From Solenopsis invicta (Eukaryota; Arthropoda; Insecta; Hymenoptera; Formicidae), in contig NC_052667.1 in the NCBI RefSeq assembly GCF_016802725.1, forward strand, positions 24,574,346 to 24,638,345: 64,000 nt of DNA, read 5' to 3'. The notes under the pieces are model-generated. The model made no database searches. It was given only the letters and a program-made list of their open reading frames with translations, and was not told the origin of the DNA. Both the position numbers and the translations under genes were made by a program. Shown in pieces: positions 37,641 through 49,916 of this stretch; the first letter of the stretch is position 1, and every line of letters starts with the position of its first letter.

Positions 37641-39941
37641 GTCTTACAATTACTTTTAGTGGTTACCCCCTCTTAAAAAAATGTTTATTAACATTTACAA
37701 ATTGTTTTATTATTTTTTTATATAAATATTACTAGATTTTTGCCTTCTTTACCTTTTTTTCGTATACAATTCTATGCATTAGAATATTTATAACATTCTT
37801 AAATAAGACAAAATTTTTACATACTTTCTCGGTAAATGTGTGCAATGTCCTTAGAATTTTTGCTTGTTCTCTTCCTACTGGTAACAATGAGAACAATCGA
37901 CCCACAGCCACTGCCTCAATAATCTAAATTATTAGATTGATTACAAAATGTTATCATTAGTGTTATTTTGTAAATAAATTTCTTTGATTATTATACTATT
38001 ACCTATTATTTCTTAAGTAATAGCAAAAACAAAATCATAATATTATAAGAAATTTAATTGAAAAAATTGAAGAACACTTGTTAGATCTATGAACATTCGA
38101 CTAATTTTAAGCTAAAGATTTTTATCTGAAAGGTCTCTTTAAATTAAATATATTTTTTGGTACTTTATTTGTTAATTCGTAATAAATTGTTGAAGTTAAT
38201 AGTCTGTGTTTGAGCTAAATATTATTATAATTTATAATAGCAAATATTACATTAAGAATTATATTCTTACGAAGAAACTACTTCGATTTGTCTAAATAGA
38301 GTTTTATAATATTGTTTTTAATAATAAAATAATTATTTTCTTAAATTTTGTTATACTATTCCAGCGTTAAACATATTAAAATTTGTAAGTTGTTACTCTC
38401 TTCATATTAAAGAGAGTAACAAATCAGAGTGCTTATTATCGACTTGATGTACCGTTTTACATTAAATATTAAATTACTTATCATTATTAGCATAACATTT
38501 TACTTAGAAATTTAATAGTTAATTTATTTAATGTACCAATATATCAACAATTAGTGTTAGCGTAAAAGTTTTGACTTTGGACTTATGACCAATTAGATTT
38601 ACATGTAAAATCTCGGAACGTCGAAATATTGTAAGTAGTGAGATGCTTGTATGTATATCTTAAGATGACATATAGATTATATTACATATATTATAAATTA
38701 CCTATAAACCATCAATTCGCCTATCCGGTGAACCGCTTTTCGATACCTTTGCTGAAATAAATCTTTTCCTTGCAAAGAAATGCCCATGGCAGTTTCTAAA
38801 AAGAAAATTATATTATGGCAATGTAACCATATATTTAAAAAAAAATAACCTTAGATTATTGTGACATCATTATAATAAATTTATACCTTTTATTACTCTT
38901 TATTTTGTTTAAAATGAAAGGTGGATGTTGAACGGAGGCCATTTTTGGTCTAGAACCGACCCCCAAGTTATTTATTAGAAACTGTTTATCGAATCCCTTC
39001 AGAAGAAAATAATTATTCGTCCACCAGGCTTAGGCATTGTTATACAAAATCAAGATTCGGTACTGTTGTTCTAGTCATGTAAGGGTTTTTTAAGCTACAT
39101 TATATTAAAATAAAATTAATGCGATAAAATAAAATTCATGTGCTCAAAAAGATGAATATCACATCATATCATAAAAAGAATGATATAATCAGAACAAGAA
39201 TAATTATAATGTTCTGCTTAATACCATTGTTCTTGTAATATCATTAATAAATTCTATTAATGTTTTCGTATTTAGTATTCAAAAATAGTATTCTACAATA
39301 ACTATTTACACTCATGAGCGGTACATCGTTACGAGCAATCATATTGGTGATACGCGCGCAAAACTGATATTTCTTCTTCCAACTAAGTATACCTAGAAAA
39401 CAAAAGATTTTAACAGAATGAAACAAACTGAATTTTAAAACTAAAAGTTCATATCTTCACGTGGCGTAAACGGAGTTAGAAAAGCATTTTGCTGTAGGTG
39501 ATACAACACCATGAAAATCGTCAAAATTGTAGTTTTCTACTTCTTTGACAGCATTTCTCTTAAAATTATAACGATAGCCAAATTTTGACAATTGATTTAT
39601 GTTTAGCACGCAAAAATCTATAAAAATTACGTAGTCTTATTACATCCACAATAAAATTGTTTATTTTTGCATGCTAATATTATTTAAAAGAATTTTTGAA
39701 CACCCTATATATTATGCGGAGCAAACTCTCATACTCTCTACATTTACTACTCACCTTTTTAAGCACATAAATACGCAATTAACTTTTATTTAATAAAGCT
39801 TAAAAAACACTCATATAATTATTTCAGCAATCAATAAAAATTCCGATTTTTTTATAATGTTCCAAGTCCTGGAGGACAAATAATTCTTTTTTTCTGTAGT
39901 AGAAAAAAATATTTTGACCGCTGCTGTATCAATACAAATTA

Positions 39942-40354
39942 AACAAGATTGCCTTCTACGGTCGCAGCTAGGCCTTCGTGCTTGTATTGTTTGTGTGATT
40001 TTACTTACTTTTCTCAAGTTCAATGAACTGCGAGCCAAATTAACTTTCAGTCATAACACAATTCTAAATTGAACAAAATTAAGTAATATCACCTATTATT
40101 AAATATTAACCGTTTTCCTCTCTGAAAAAGACTGTAAGAAATTTTTCGCAATAATTCCTTTACAATTTTTTTAGGGGCGAAAAAGCTTAATATTTAATAA
40201 TACGTGATATTACTTAATCTTGTTCAATTTAGAATTGTATTATTACTGAAAATTAATTTGGCGCACAGTTTAATGAACTTGAGGAAAGTATAAAAAATCA
40301 CACAAACAATACAAGCACGAAGACCTAGCTGCGACCGTAGAAGGCATTCTTGTT
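39942..40354. mobile_element. Foldback MITE, full-length copy
   Basis: 413 bp with arms of about 70 bp or more (AACAAGATTGCCTTCTACGG outward, TTGTATTGTTTGTGTGATTT further in), then weaker inner symmetry around TTAATATTTAATAATACGTG. It sits in intron 4 of CYP4 copy 3 at the same place as the shortened copy at 2197-2451. Confidence 0.75.
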
Positions 40355-41709
40355 AAAATTCTATTTTTTTCTGGTTTTGGAGGATTCTATAAACAGTTTC
40401 TAATAAATAACTTAGCTGTCTATGTTAGGCCAAAAATGGCTTCCGTTTAACATCGTTCTTTCTGTACATAAACAAATATAAGTAGAATATAATACCGCAT
40501 ATTGCATTCAGGGTATGTTCGCTAATAAACGGTAGTAAATCTTTTGTAACAGTGCATTCTGCATTCTTCAGAGATCTTGTCATGTTTTCCCCTTCCTTAA
40601 TTAAAATCTCAACAAATTGTTGTAATATATTGAAATGGAATGCGGGAGTTAATATTTTTCGCCGGGATTGCCATTTAGAACCTAAGATAACCGTAAAATA
40701 AACCATAATCGAATGATAATGCTGCTAAACATAAAGCTTACTTATTTACAGCAACAAATATAAAATATTATAAAAAATAACTTATGTGGTACGTATTTAG
40801 CATAGCAACTTTCCCCTAAATACTTTTATTTTTATTTGTTATCAATTATACACCAAGATTGCGCTTTAAATGTAAAACAATCTGTTAAATTTAAATCTAT
40901 GTTTAAATATCTCATTTGATTATTAATGTAATAAAATTTTGATGTTACAACAGTATATATTAATATTGGCGTGATTACGTTACATTTACTGGTAAGAAGA
41001 CCCGTACCTAACCAAGGATGAAGTAGCTTATATAATATACTCTTGTCAATATGCTTTGTACTGTTTAATATTACCTAAAAAATTGCAACAAGTACATTAA
41101 GTAAAATGCCGTTTGTAACTTAATCTTAATGAAGGTTCATAGTTAAACTGTTTAAAATAGACGGCTTAAACATTTTACTACCTTTACAATATCGAATTTT
41201 TACAAGTATATTTTTATAAAATGTAAATAAATAAGATATTCTTAAATTTTTATTTTAATAATATATTATATATAGAGAATTAAATTTTCTTTAGATTTGA
41301 TTACCTCCAAATCATCAGGATGACGGATTGATATAGCAGTTAGAAACAAGTAGTACTGCATTTTATAAATAGGATAATAAGTATCGCATCTTGTAGTTAA
41401 AAGCTTAAAAAGACCGTCTGAAAAATGCACATATCTCAAATACATAAATATTAAATTATAAATACAAAAAATTGTAATCCTAATAATAACAGAAAACATG
41501 GACCGACGCGAAAACATAAAATTAAAGAGCTTTAACAGTTATAGGTAGATCTTAGTGTTGACATTTTTTGTGTGATTTTATATAGGTATTGTACATTTTC
41601 AAGTGCACTAAACGACGCTCCGTTAAATTTTTCTGTTTTGAAACATAGTTTTAAGTTGAAGGAGAACAGTAATATCACAATATTAGATGGTAAATTAATT
41701 TTTATAATA

Positions 41710-42628
41710 GGCGAGAGTGGGGTAAATAGGACCTAGCTGCAGTTTTTGCTCTCAATAAGGCACAAATAAAGTCCGATCGTAAAACTAAAGATGCCATAGA
41801 AAGATAATTTAATTTCCTTCATTTTTGCTTTAGATCATTTTGACGTATCTTTCATCTGTGTTGAACTATAAGGGAAAATGTAAAAACGCTCTTTCCGGTC
41901 CGATTTAAAACTACTGATTCCAAATCGGACCACCCCCTGTTTCAAATCGGATACTCTCATTTTTATTAACTTTTAAATAAAATTTTAAAAGATTATAATG
42001 TATTTTTGTTTAGTACTGAATAAAAACAAGTAAGTTTACAATAAAAAATAAAAGCTTGTTTAAAAGAAACAAATTAGTAACAGTCTATGTAGTTAGATGT
42101 TTCCCGGTCATGATATGACATTGTTATTATATAATTAGAATTGAAATCAATAAAATTCAGTTATTCCAAGTCTGATGAGTCATAATAATTTACTAATTTA
42201 ACATGTCTAGGTCCAGATTTAATTGGTCGATTACCTATACTACGACCAGGTTGCAATTCCGACATAAAAGGGTCCTATTTGGGCATGAGTCCTTTCAAAC
42301 TTTGGAACCCTATGTACCATAAACCGCAAAAAAGATCACAAAATGATTGATATTTTCGAATTCTACACTCTTTAATTATCTTAAATCAATTATCTTTAAA
42401 ATTTTTAACACCTTTTAAATAATAATTTAGAAAATTCTTTTTTTTTTAATTTTTGCACGATGGCTAAAAATCCATATTCGCGTCTATTCTGTAATTATTA
42501 TGACAGACAACTGTCAAACTACTGTCGCATGTTCGATGTCTTATAAGGACTTTACATTATAAATGATCCGCAAATCTGCTTAATCGTATTCATTTAAATT
42601 AAAAAGGTCCGATTTATCCCACACTCCT
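41710..42628. mobile_element. Non-autonomous DNA element with GAGTGTGGGGTAAAT ends, copy 3
   Basis: The same insertion as 3812-4734, in the paralogous intron 1 position. Ends: GGCGAGAGTGGGGTAAAT and ATTTATCCCACACTCC. There are small indels relative to the other copy and no open frame of note. Confidence 0.6.
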
Positions 42629-44219
42629 TTAATAACAATAAGTATCTAATGCTACAATAATTACGATAAGGAAAACCTTTCTCTTTTAAAAAATTGTAAA
42701 GAACTGTAAACTCTGTTTGTTAATAAATATAATACATTTAAATAACAAAAATGGCGGTCAAAAGCAGTTTTTAGTAGAGCTATAAATTATAAGAGTAGAG
42801 CAATCTTTTCATCTAAGCGATGGCGACTTCAATCGCCACGATGGATCTAATAGGTCTCTTGTCCAATAAGCGATTCCACACTTTAGTTTCCACACTTTTC
42901 AACCAATAGAAAAATTATCAACATTTAGTCCAAAGGGCGATTGTTTGTACTACTTTTATAATACATAGCTCTAGTTTTTAGTGCTTAATAATTTTTTAAG
43001 AGAATTTGTAAACATTTACAAGATTCTCCAAACAGCCATATATTAGGATTTTGTTTGTATTGTATACTATATACGTCGGCTGAGGTTAACGCTCATGTAA
43101 CATCATCGGCTATTGTGATAAATATACAAAGTACCTCGATGTTCAAAGTGAGAAAAACATTCGCAATTGGGGGATCCAGATTCAAACTATGGTAATATTT
43201 TTCTTAATAAATTTTTTTACAGTTTTTGGGATAAGGGGGGATCATAGAGATTGGTATAAGCATCAAAATTATTAAAATGATTAGCAATTTAATTTCGTGA
43301 TATTCAGGGATGGCAAGTTGTTACTTCTTTGTTTCTTTATCGATACTTTGTCGTTACTTTTATTTTTTTGAAAGACAATAACGATTTGGTATTGGTAATG
43401 ACGTTAGAATTTTTTATTATGGTAATAATAATGCTAGAGTTGGAGAACAATCACTTTTAACAGACTTGTCATTACGCAATATTCTTTGAAAAAAGTAACT
43501 CGTTAATTGGCTTGTTACGTAACAAGGAAAAGCAACGCAAAAAGTAATGCGTTACTTTGACTTGTTACGTAACGAGTCAATTAGCGAATTACTTTTTTCA
43601 ATGAATATTACATAATTATAACGAGTTAATTGTCAAAAATAATTATTCCAACTCTGGCTTTACTATTATTATTATAGAAATTTTGTACATATTACCAAGT
43701 TATACAAAAGTATTATAAAAATATTACGAGTAACGGCGTTACTTAGTGTAACTCGTTTCTTGCCATTTTATAATATCACTGATATTACATTCTAAGTTCT
43801 TCGTAAAAGCTGTAATGTTTTAAATCTGACAAATGTGCAGCGCGCAGTTTAGAGGGAATCTTGTAAATGTTTGCAAATTTACCTAGAAAATTATAATGAG
43901 CACTAAGAACTGCTTTTGACCGTTATAACCATTATTTAAGTGTGTTGATATACTTCCCGGTTATATTAAGTTTTAATTGGTATTAAAAGTAACGTTTCAG
44001 GAATCGAATCAAATCTCCCAAAAAAATCGTATTTAGTTATGCGTAGCTTTTAGTCTATATTTTACATAATTTTTAATTTGTAAATACATATTTTTTAAAT
44101 TATTATACATTAAACATATGTTCTAAACAAACAATATCATTCAAGAAATAAATGTTATAAAAGAATGTTGATAAATTTATGTAATTAATAAATGTATTAT
44201 ACTTTCATATTATAGACAA

Positions 44220-44700
44220 ACAGGCATGCTCCAAATTACATAATATTCAGATCGATGTAACTCTGTGAAAAATTATCGTAGAAAAAAAACTAAAAAAGCA
44301 TTTTAAAGCTTGAAATCTTTGGTTTCAAGAATAATAATTCATCAAACAATTTACAGGTTGTTTACGAATTTAGGCGGATTTAAATGAGGATGCGTCATAC
44401 TTGAAATTTTTACGTACTTTACAAAGTTCCACAGCGTAAAATAGAATGCATGCAAATGCTGTTTACAGCATTCGAAGGCGCGACACTTTATCTTTAATTT
44501 GCATACTTGTTGAGCAACTTTGTACGACTTTTCTTCACTAAGTTATTCAACATTGAAATAAAAACGGCTTTTTGTTCAATGTTGTATAACTCGGTGAATA
44601 AAAATCGTACAATGTGCAACAGGTACTCAAATTATAGATAAAGACTTTCGCTTTTGAACGCTGTAAACTGCATTTGTGTGCGATTTTTAATTCATGTCAA
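44220..44700. repeat. Palindrome and inverted segment of the TGTAAACTGCATTTG family
   Basis: The segment 44220-44470 is the reverse complement of 46290-46520 (and of 6490-6740). The segment 44440-44700 is itself a palindrome around TTCAACATTGAAATAAAAAC. The ends resemble the foldback at 15275-15830. It is interpreted as MITE-derived. Confidence 0.45.
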
Positions 44701-44799
44701 ATAAACTCGTTTTTATAACAAATTTTGCCACATCTTTATTTTTATTCGTATAGCTCCCTAAAAGATCAGTTCATGTTTTTAAAGTCAATATAAAAAGTA

Positions 44800-45153
44800 C
44801 GAGGTATGTTTGGAAAGTAAGGTTACGACAAATATTACAAATCAAAAAATGTGAATTTATTTACGAAACTTACATGGAACGTAGATATATAAGTATTTTT
44901 CAACCTAGTCACTATTTATTTCCTTACATTTAGAGAGCCGCGGGATCAAGTTTTTTATGCCTTCGTTGCACTCGTTTCCCGCCAACTTCCTCGACCATTC
45001 GTAGACCGCGTCTTTTACTTTCAAATCGGACGAAAATTGTTTTCCACTAAGATGCTCCTTTAGACGAGTGAAAAAGAAGAAATCAGAAAGTGCAAGGTCC
45101 GGGCTATGGGATGGATGTTTTAAAACATCTCAACCAAAAGAGTTTGGTTGGCA
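44800..45153 (-). mobile_element. Mariner fragment (different family)
   Basis: It begins after TA with CGAGGTATGTTTGGAAAGTA, a mariner-type end. On the minus strand it encodes the C-terminal part of a transposase: HPSHSPDLALSDFFFF, then LKEHLSGKQFSSDLKVKDAV. The third catalytic aspartate is kept but the usual proline before it is changed. The coding part stops abruptly at 45153, where the duplicated CYP4 segment begins; the other end is missing. Confidence 0.75.
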
Positions 45154-47084
45154 TTAAAAAATTGTAAAGAACTGTAAACTCTGTTTGTTAATAAATATAA
45201 TACATTTAAATAATAAAAATGGCGGTTAAAATCAGTTTCTAGTAGAGCTATAAATTATAAGAGTAAAGCAATCTTTTTATCTAAGCGATTGCGACTTTAA
45301 TCGCTACGATGGTTCTAATAGGTCTCTCGTCCAATGAGCGATTCCATACTTTAGTTTCCACACTTTTCAACCAACAGAAAAGTTATCCGCACTGAATCCA
45401 AAGGGCGATTGTTTGTTCTACTTTTATAATACATAGCTCTAGTTTTTAGTGCTTAATAATTTTCTAAGAGAATTTATAAATATTTGCAAGATTCTTCTAA
45501 CAACTGTATATTAAGATTTTGTTTGTATTGCATTTATACGTCGGCTGAAATTAACGCTCATGTAACATCATCGGTTATTGTGATAAATATTACGAAGTAC
45601 CTTAACGTTCAAAGTGAGTAAAACATTTGCAATTGAGGGATTCAAAACTATGGTAATATTTTTCAGGTTCAAACTATGGTAATATTTTTCTCAATAAATT
45701 TCCTTACAGTTTTTGGGATAAGGGGAGATCATAGAGATCGGTATAAGAAATTATTAAATTGATTAGCAATTTAATTTCGTGATATTTAGGGATGGCAAGT
45801 CGTTACTTCTTTGTTACGTTATCGTTACTTTGTCGTTACATTTACTTTTTTGAAAGGCAATAACGATTTGGTATTGGTAATGAGAACTTTTTATTATAGT
45901 AATAATAACGCTAGAGTTGGAGAAAAATCACTTTGAACAGACTTGTCATTACGCAATATTCATTGAAAAAAATAACACGTTAATTGACTTGTTACGTAAT
46001 AAGGAAAAGCAACGCAAAAAGTAATGCGTTACTTTGACTTGTTACGTAACAAGTCAACTAACAAATTACTTTTTTCAATGAATATTACATAATTATAACG
46101 AGTTAATTGTCAAAAATCACTATTCCAACCTTGGCTTTACTATTATTATTATAGAAATTTGTCACATATTTCCAAGTTATACAAAAGTATTATAAAAATA
46201 TTACGAGTAACGGCGTTACTTACTGTAACTTGTTACTTGCCATTTTATAATATCACTGATATTACATTCTAAAGTAGAATTTGCATGCAAATTCTATTTT
46301 AAGCCGTAAAACTTTGTAAAGTTCGTAAAAATTTTGAGTTTGACGCATCTTCATTTCAATCCGCCCAACTTCTTAAACAATCTGTAATTCGTTTGATGAA
46401 TTGTCAATCTCAAAACTAGAGATTTTAAGCTTTAAAATGCTTTTTTAATTTTCTTTCTACGATAATTTTTTACGGAGTTACATCGTCTGAATGTTATGTA
46501 ATTTGGATCGTTTTAAAAGTGTTCTCTATTTTTGTTGACGAGTGTATAATATTGGAAGTAATATAATATTAATAATTGTACGTTTTAGAATTATTTAATT
46601 TAATAATAATATATTAAAAATTTTAACGTACCTACTGGATGTAGGAAGTCCAATAAAGTACTAATTATTGGATAACCTGGGCCTGGTAATTTATTGATTA
46701 ATCGTCCTTTTGGTCCATAATAAAAGTAACAATGAAACATTAAATATGCAACAAAAATAAGTAATAATGTGGTAATAAACATTTTTATTGTAATTGTTGT
46801 TCCAATTGGATTCAGTTTTGTGTTTCTTCAGCTTTAAATTATGTGTGTCATTAAAAATTTAATATTTATTTGTGACGAATTTTATTATTATCCTGAAAAG
46901 ATGAATAAGATTGTACAAGTAATGCATAATAAACATTAAAATATGGTAATTAAATAAACTTGTAAACGTTCTCATTGAATCTTTTAGTACTAAATAGTTA
47001 CGTTCTGACAAAATGATGTTTTCTCATTGAGCACTCACTTACATATGAAGATAACTATTTATTTCTTCCAGTTTTCTTATCGCG

Positions 47085-47092
47085 TATTTATA
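47085..47092 (-). promoter_or_regulatory. Candidate TATA box of CYP4 copy 3
   Basis: TATAAATACGCGATAAG on the minus strand, 303 bp upstream of the start codon, the same spacing as copy 1. Confidence 0.35.
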
Positions 47093-49850
47093 CATAGATA
47101 TATATGTATATAATTGTTCTTGATGAAGATTAATGACCATTAAGTTTGAAGTATCAGTCAACAGTCAAGGTTTGAGTATTGAGGAACAATTTAATATTTA
47201 TGATATTTTATATTTACATTTGTAATTGCGACTTAAATCAGAAGTTCATTATAAATTTTATTTTTTCTGTTTAAAATTCAATACATAGAGTAGTGGTTCT
47301 AAACCGGTGATGCGCACACCTCTGGGGGTGCGGGAAAGCATTTCTGGGGGTGCGAGAGGGGGGCACGTTTCTAAATTCTCAATAACATTTCTCAATAACA
47401 ATTCTCAGTAACAACCATCTAAACGCTATAAAAAACTATATTAAAACTATAATACAAGAAAAACAACAGCAGTGTAGCCACTAATTTTGAATTTGCGTGT
47501 AAATAAAAGTTAAATACGGAACATATAAAATATATACAAGTATATATTATACACTATGTAAAAGTTTAAAGCAATTTGAAAAACGTAAAAAGTATTATTA
47601 AATTTGATATAATCTTTTCTTGAGTGAAATGTGATATGAATAATAAAATTATTTCCACTGAACAAAATGGCATGAGAACAGAGTTTTTGTGTACTTTCCC
47701 CACAACTTATCTTGTTTTTTAAAAATTTTTATTTGTTTTTGTAAGCAGAATAAAGCTTATTTTATTACGAATTCTAGGATGTATGATAAAGTTATGGCAT
47801 TTCCAAAAATAATTTGAGGAAATTACACATTTACGTAACACTTGAAGGTGTTGGTTATATTCTTTGACTAGATAACTAGTAGTCAAAGGTTATATTCGCG
47901 TTGTATCATTTATTTGAACTTTGCCTTTGCAAGCCAGAAAGAATTGATGATTGGAACTAAACCAACAATCAGAGTTGAAAATGAATACATGTTTGGCTTA
48001 GCCAACGGCCTCAAGACGACTCTCTCGGAAATCGTCTATTGTATCGCGAAGGAAACGTTCGGTTATGATCCTGTGCGATGAGTCCGATCAGGTCATCTCT
48101 GTCTTACATGTTTACGATCACGATCAACGGTCGTGATCTGCGTGAAACGATCGCAGTGAATGCGTAAATTGCCTACAATAAAACGAATCAAGAGGCGCGG
48201 TCGCGCCGCGCGCCGAAGTGCGAGCGAAGCGAACTGATCCTCTTTTACTCGAGTCAACGAGTTCCAAGAATGTTACATCGATTAGAAAATTATTTAATAA
48301 CCACACTCATTTTAAATCTTCTTTCTATTAGCTTTTCTTATTTATCAAGATTAACGATGCTAATGTTGAATAATTAATTAATCTAGTTTTCTTTTCAAGG
48401 TATATTCTTAAAATAGAATACATTAAACACGCTCTTATGAACATCCTTGCATTTGAATATGTATAAGTGCAGGAGTACAGTATATAAAACGAAATAATTT
48501 TTAATCATTTTGAAACAAAAAATCAGTAGAAAATCATTCAAGTCGTTGTGACCTTGGTCGCTAAATAAGCAAATATTGTTTTATTTTTTCCTTAGTTTTT
48601 ATATTTCTATACACAATTCAAACAAGCAAATTTATGTTAAATTAAAACACCATAAAATACCATGATGTTCTCTGTCATATTAAATTTATATTTTACATAA
48701 TAAAATAATGATTAGAAATAAATATTTTTATAATGTATTATAATTGGTTCAAAATACATGACAACTGGGTATAAATAACTCCGAAAGCAATTCAATGCTA
48801 ATATAACATTTTATATACAATTAACACATTGTAATATAATTTACAATATTTCACAATAAATATAATATAATTTTAAATAATAATTGTTATTTATATATCT
48901 ATATATTTGGAACATATCTATTTTACCCCGAAAATTTTTACGTGCTACAGTTATATTTTTTATGACGCCAGTTTTATTATTATTTTATTTTATAACCGTA
49001 GATATACAAAATATTATAGTTCAACAATATTGCATATCTTATACTTGAAAAAATAATATTGCACCAAATATATTGCACTTAAATACAGTACTATTACGTA
49101 AACATTTTTAATATAAATTTACTGCTACGTACGAAGAACATTTAAAAGGAAAAAGATTTATGCTCGGTATGTTTTCATTTTGCATGAAACGCGACGTGGA
49201 TAATGTAAATAAAGTTATTTTCAACGAACGGATTACCACAAGAATGGCGCACGTGGTATAGAAAGAATATAATTACGAGAAGTGCGTTCTTCACTTTCCA
49301 ACAAAAACGTTTGGTGCGCTTCACATATTAATTAATTTTGCAAATGAAACTTTTAGTGTGCTTCAATCTGTTTTTATTCCATTCTTCTGTCCTCCTTCCT
49401 CTAGAGCTTCAAATGCAAATCATAGTGTAAGACCATGATGCAAATGACGCAGATGTCATTTTTAACTTTATATTTCACATTTGTTTATACAATATATAAT
49501 AATAATTTATGCTGCACATTCGAGAGAAAAAATATAAATGTTAAATTACTTTTATTTATTTTATATCATTAACACCAAAATTTGGTTACAGATAATGTAA
49601 TATTTTTTATAACATCAGTGTATTATTTAATGAACAATACTTATTACAACTATTTATCATAAAAACAAAAATTGTATCTTAGTTAGCTTGAAAATCTATT
49701 AATTAATCGAGTTATTTCCATTATTAATCTACAACCTTTCTACCTACTAAAAGACGACTTAAGTGAATTGGCTTATACAGGCTAGTCACTAAATTTATTC
49801 TAATTTGACAGCAATAAAACAGACGAACAATAATAATAGATATAAGAATT
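47093..49850. other. Spacer between AOX 3' end and CYP4 copy 3, free of insertions
   Basis: Colinear with 7323-12420 upstream of copy 1, but without its three transposons. It therefore shows the original joins at about 48100-48155, 48175-48185 and 49200-49215. A short GC-rich stretch (48185-48225, CGCGCGCCGAAGTGCGAGCG) is shared by both. No gene was seen. Confidence 0.6.
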
Positions 49851-49877
49851 AGAGAGAGAGAGAGAGAGAGAGAGAGA
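49851..49877. repeat. GA microsatellite
   Basis: About 13 AG units; the equivalent place near 12421-12437 has a shorter, interrupted run. Confidence 0.9.
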
Positions 49878-49890
49878 ATTTAAATGCTAG

Positions 49891-49896
49891 TTTATT
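49891..49896 (-). promoter_or_regulatory. AOX polyadenylation signal
   Basis: AATAAA on the minus strand, 20 nt after the TGA stop of the intact AOX. The same signal is kept in AOX remnant 1. The 3' untranslated region would be very short. Confidence 0.65.
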
Positions 49897-49916
49897 GGCA
49901 AGTCTCACTTTCGCCC

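Larger units (their letters stand above)
42690..46290. repeat. Intron 1 segmental duplication (42690-43790 and 45154-46290)
   Basis: Two direct copies of about 1.1 kb lie in intron 1 of CYP4 copy 3. Both begin AATTGTAAAGAACTGTAAA and run through the GGCAAGT MITE. The right copy is closer to copy 1 (4795-6530) than to its neighbour. Between them lie DNA matching the area near exon 1 of copy 2 (43860-44200 against 28490-28750) and a broken mariner. Confidence 0.65.
35193..46782 (-). pseudogene. Cytochrome P450 CYP4 family, copy 3 (disabled)
   Basis: Exons: 46632-46782, 41305-41417, 40984-41074, 40496-40681, 38702-38795, 37825-37914, 36920-37019, 36664-36770, 36522-36590, 35193-35361. Exon 6 is 90 bp instead of 94; the 4-bp deletion shifts the frame into TAG after QWLWVDC. 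Exon 10 begins GAT TGA where copy 2 has GAT TGT, a nonsense codon. Exons 11-12, including the haem cysteine loop, are missing because homology to copy 2 ends inside intron 10. Exon 3 ends in T, changing the SKG junction to SKC. Exons 1-5 and 7-9 remain open, so inactivation is recent. A short transcript ending in exon 6 could still be made but would lack the haem site. Confidence 0.9.

Noticed and set aside
44800..45153. Host gene fragment on the minus strand
   Set aside because: The ends and the SPDLALSD motif identify it as a mariner relic.
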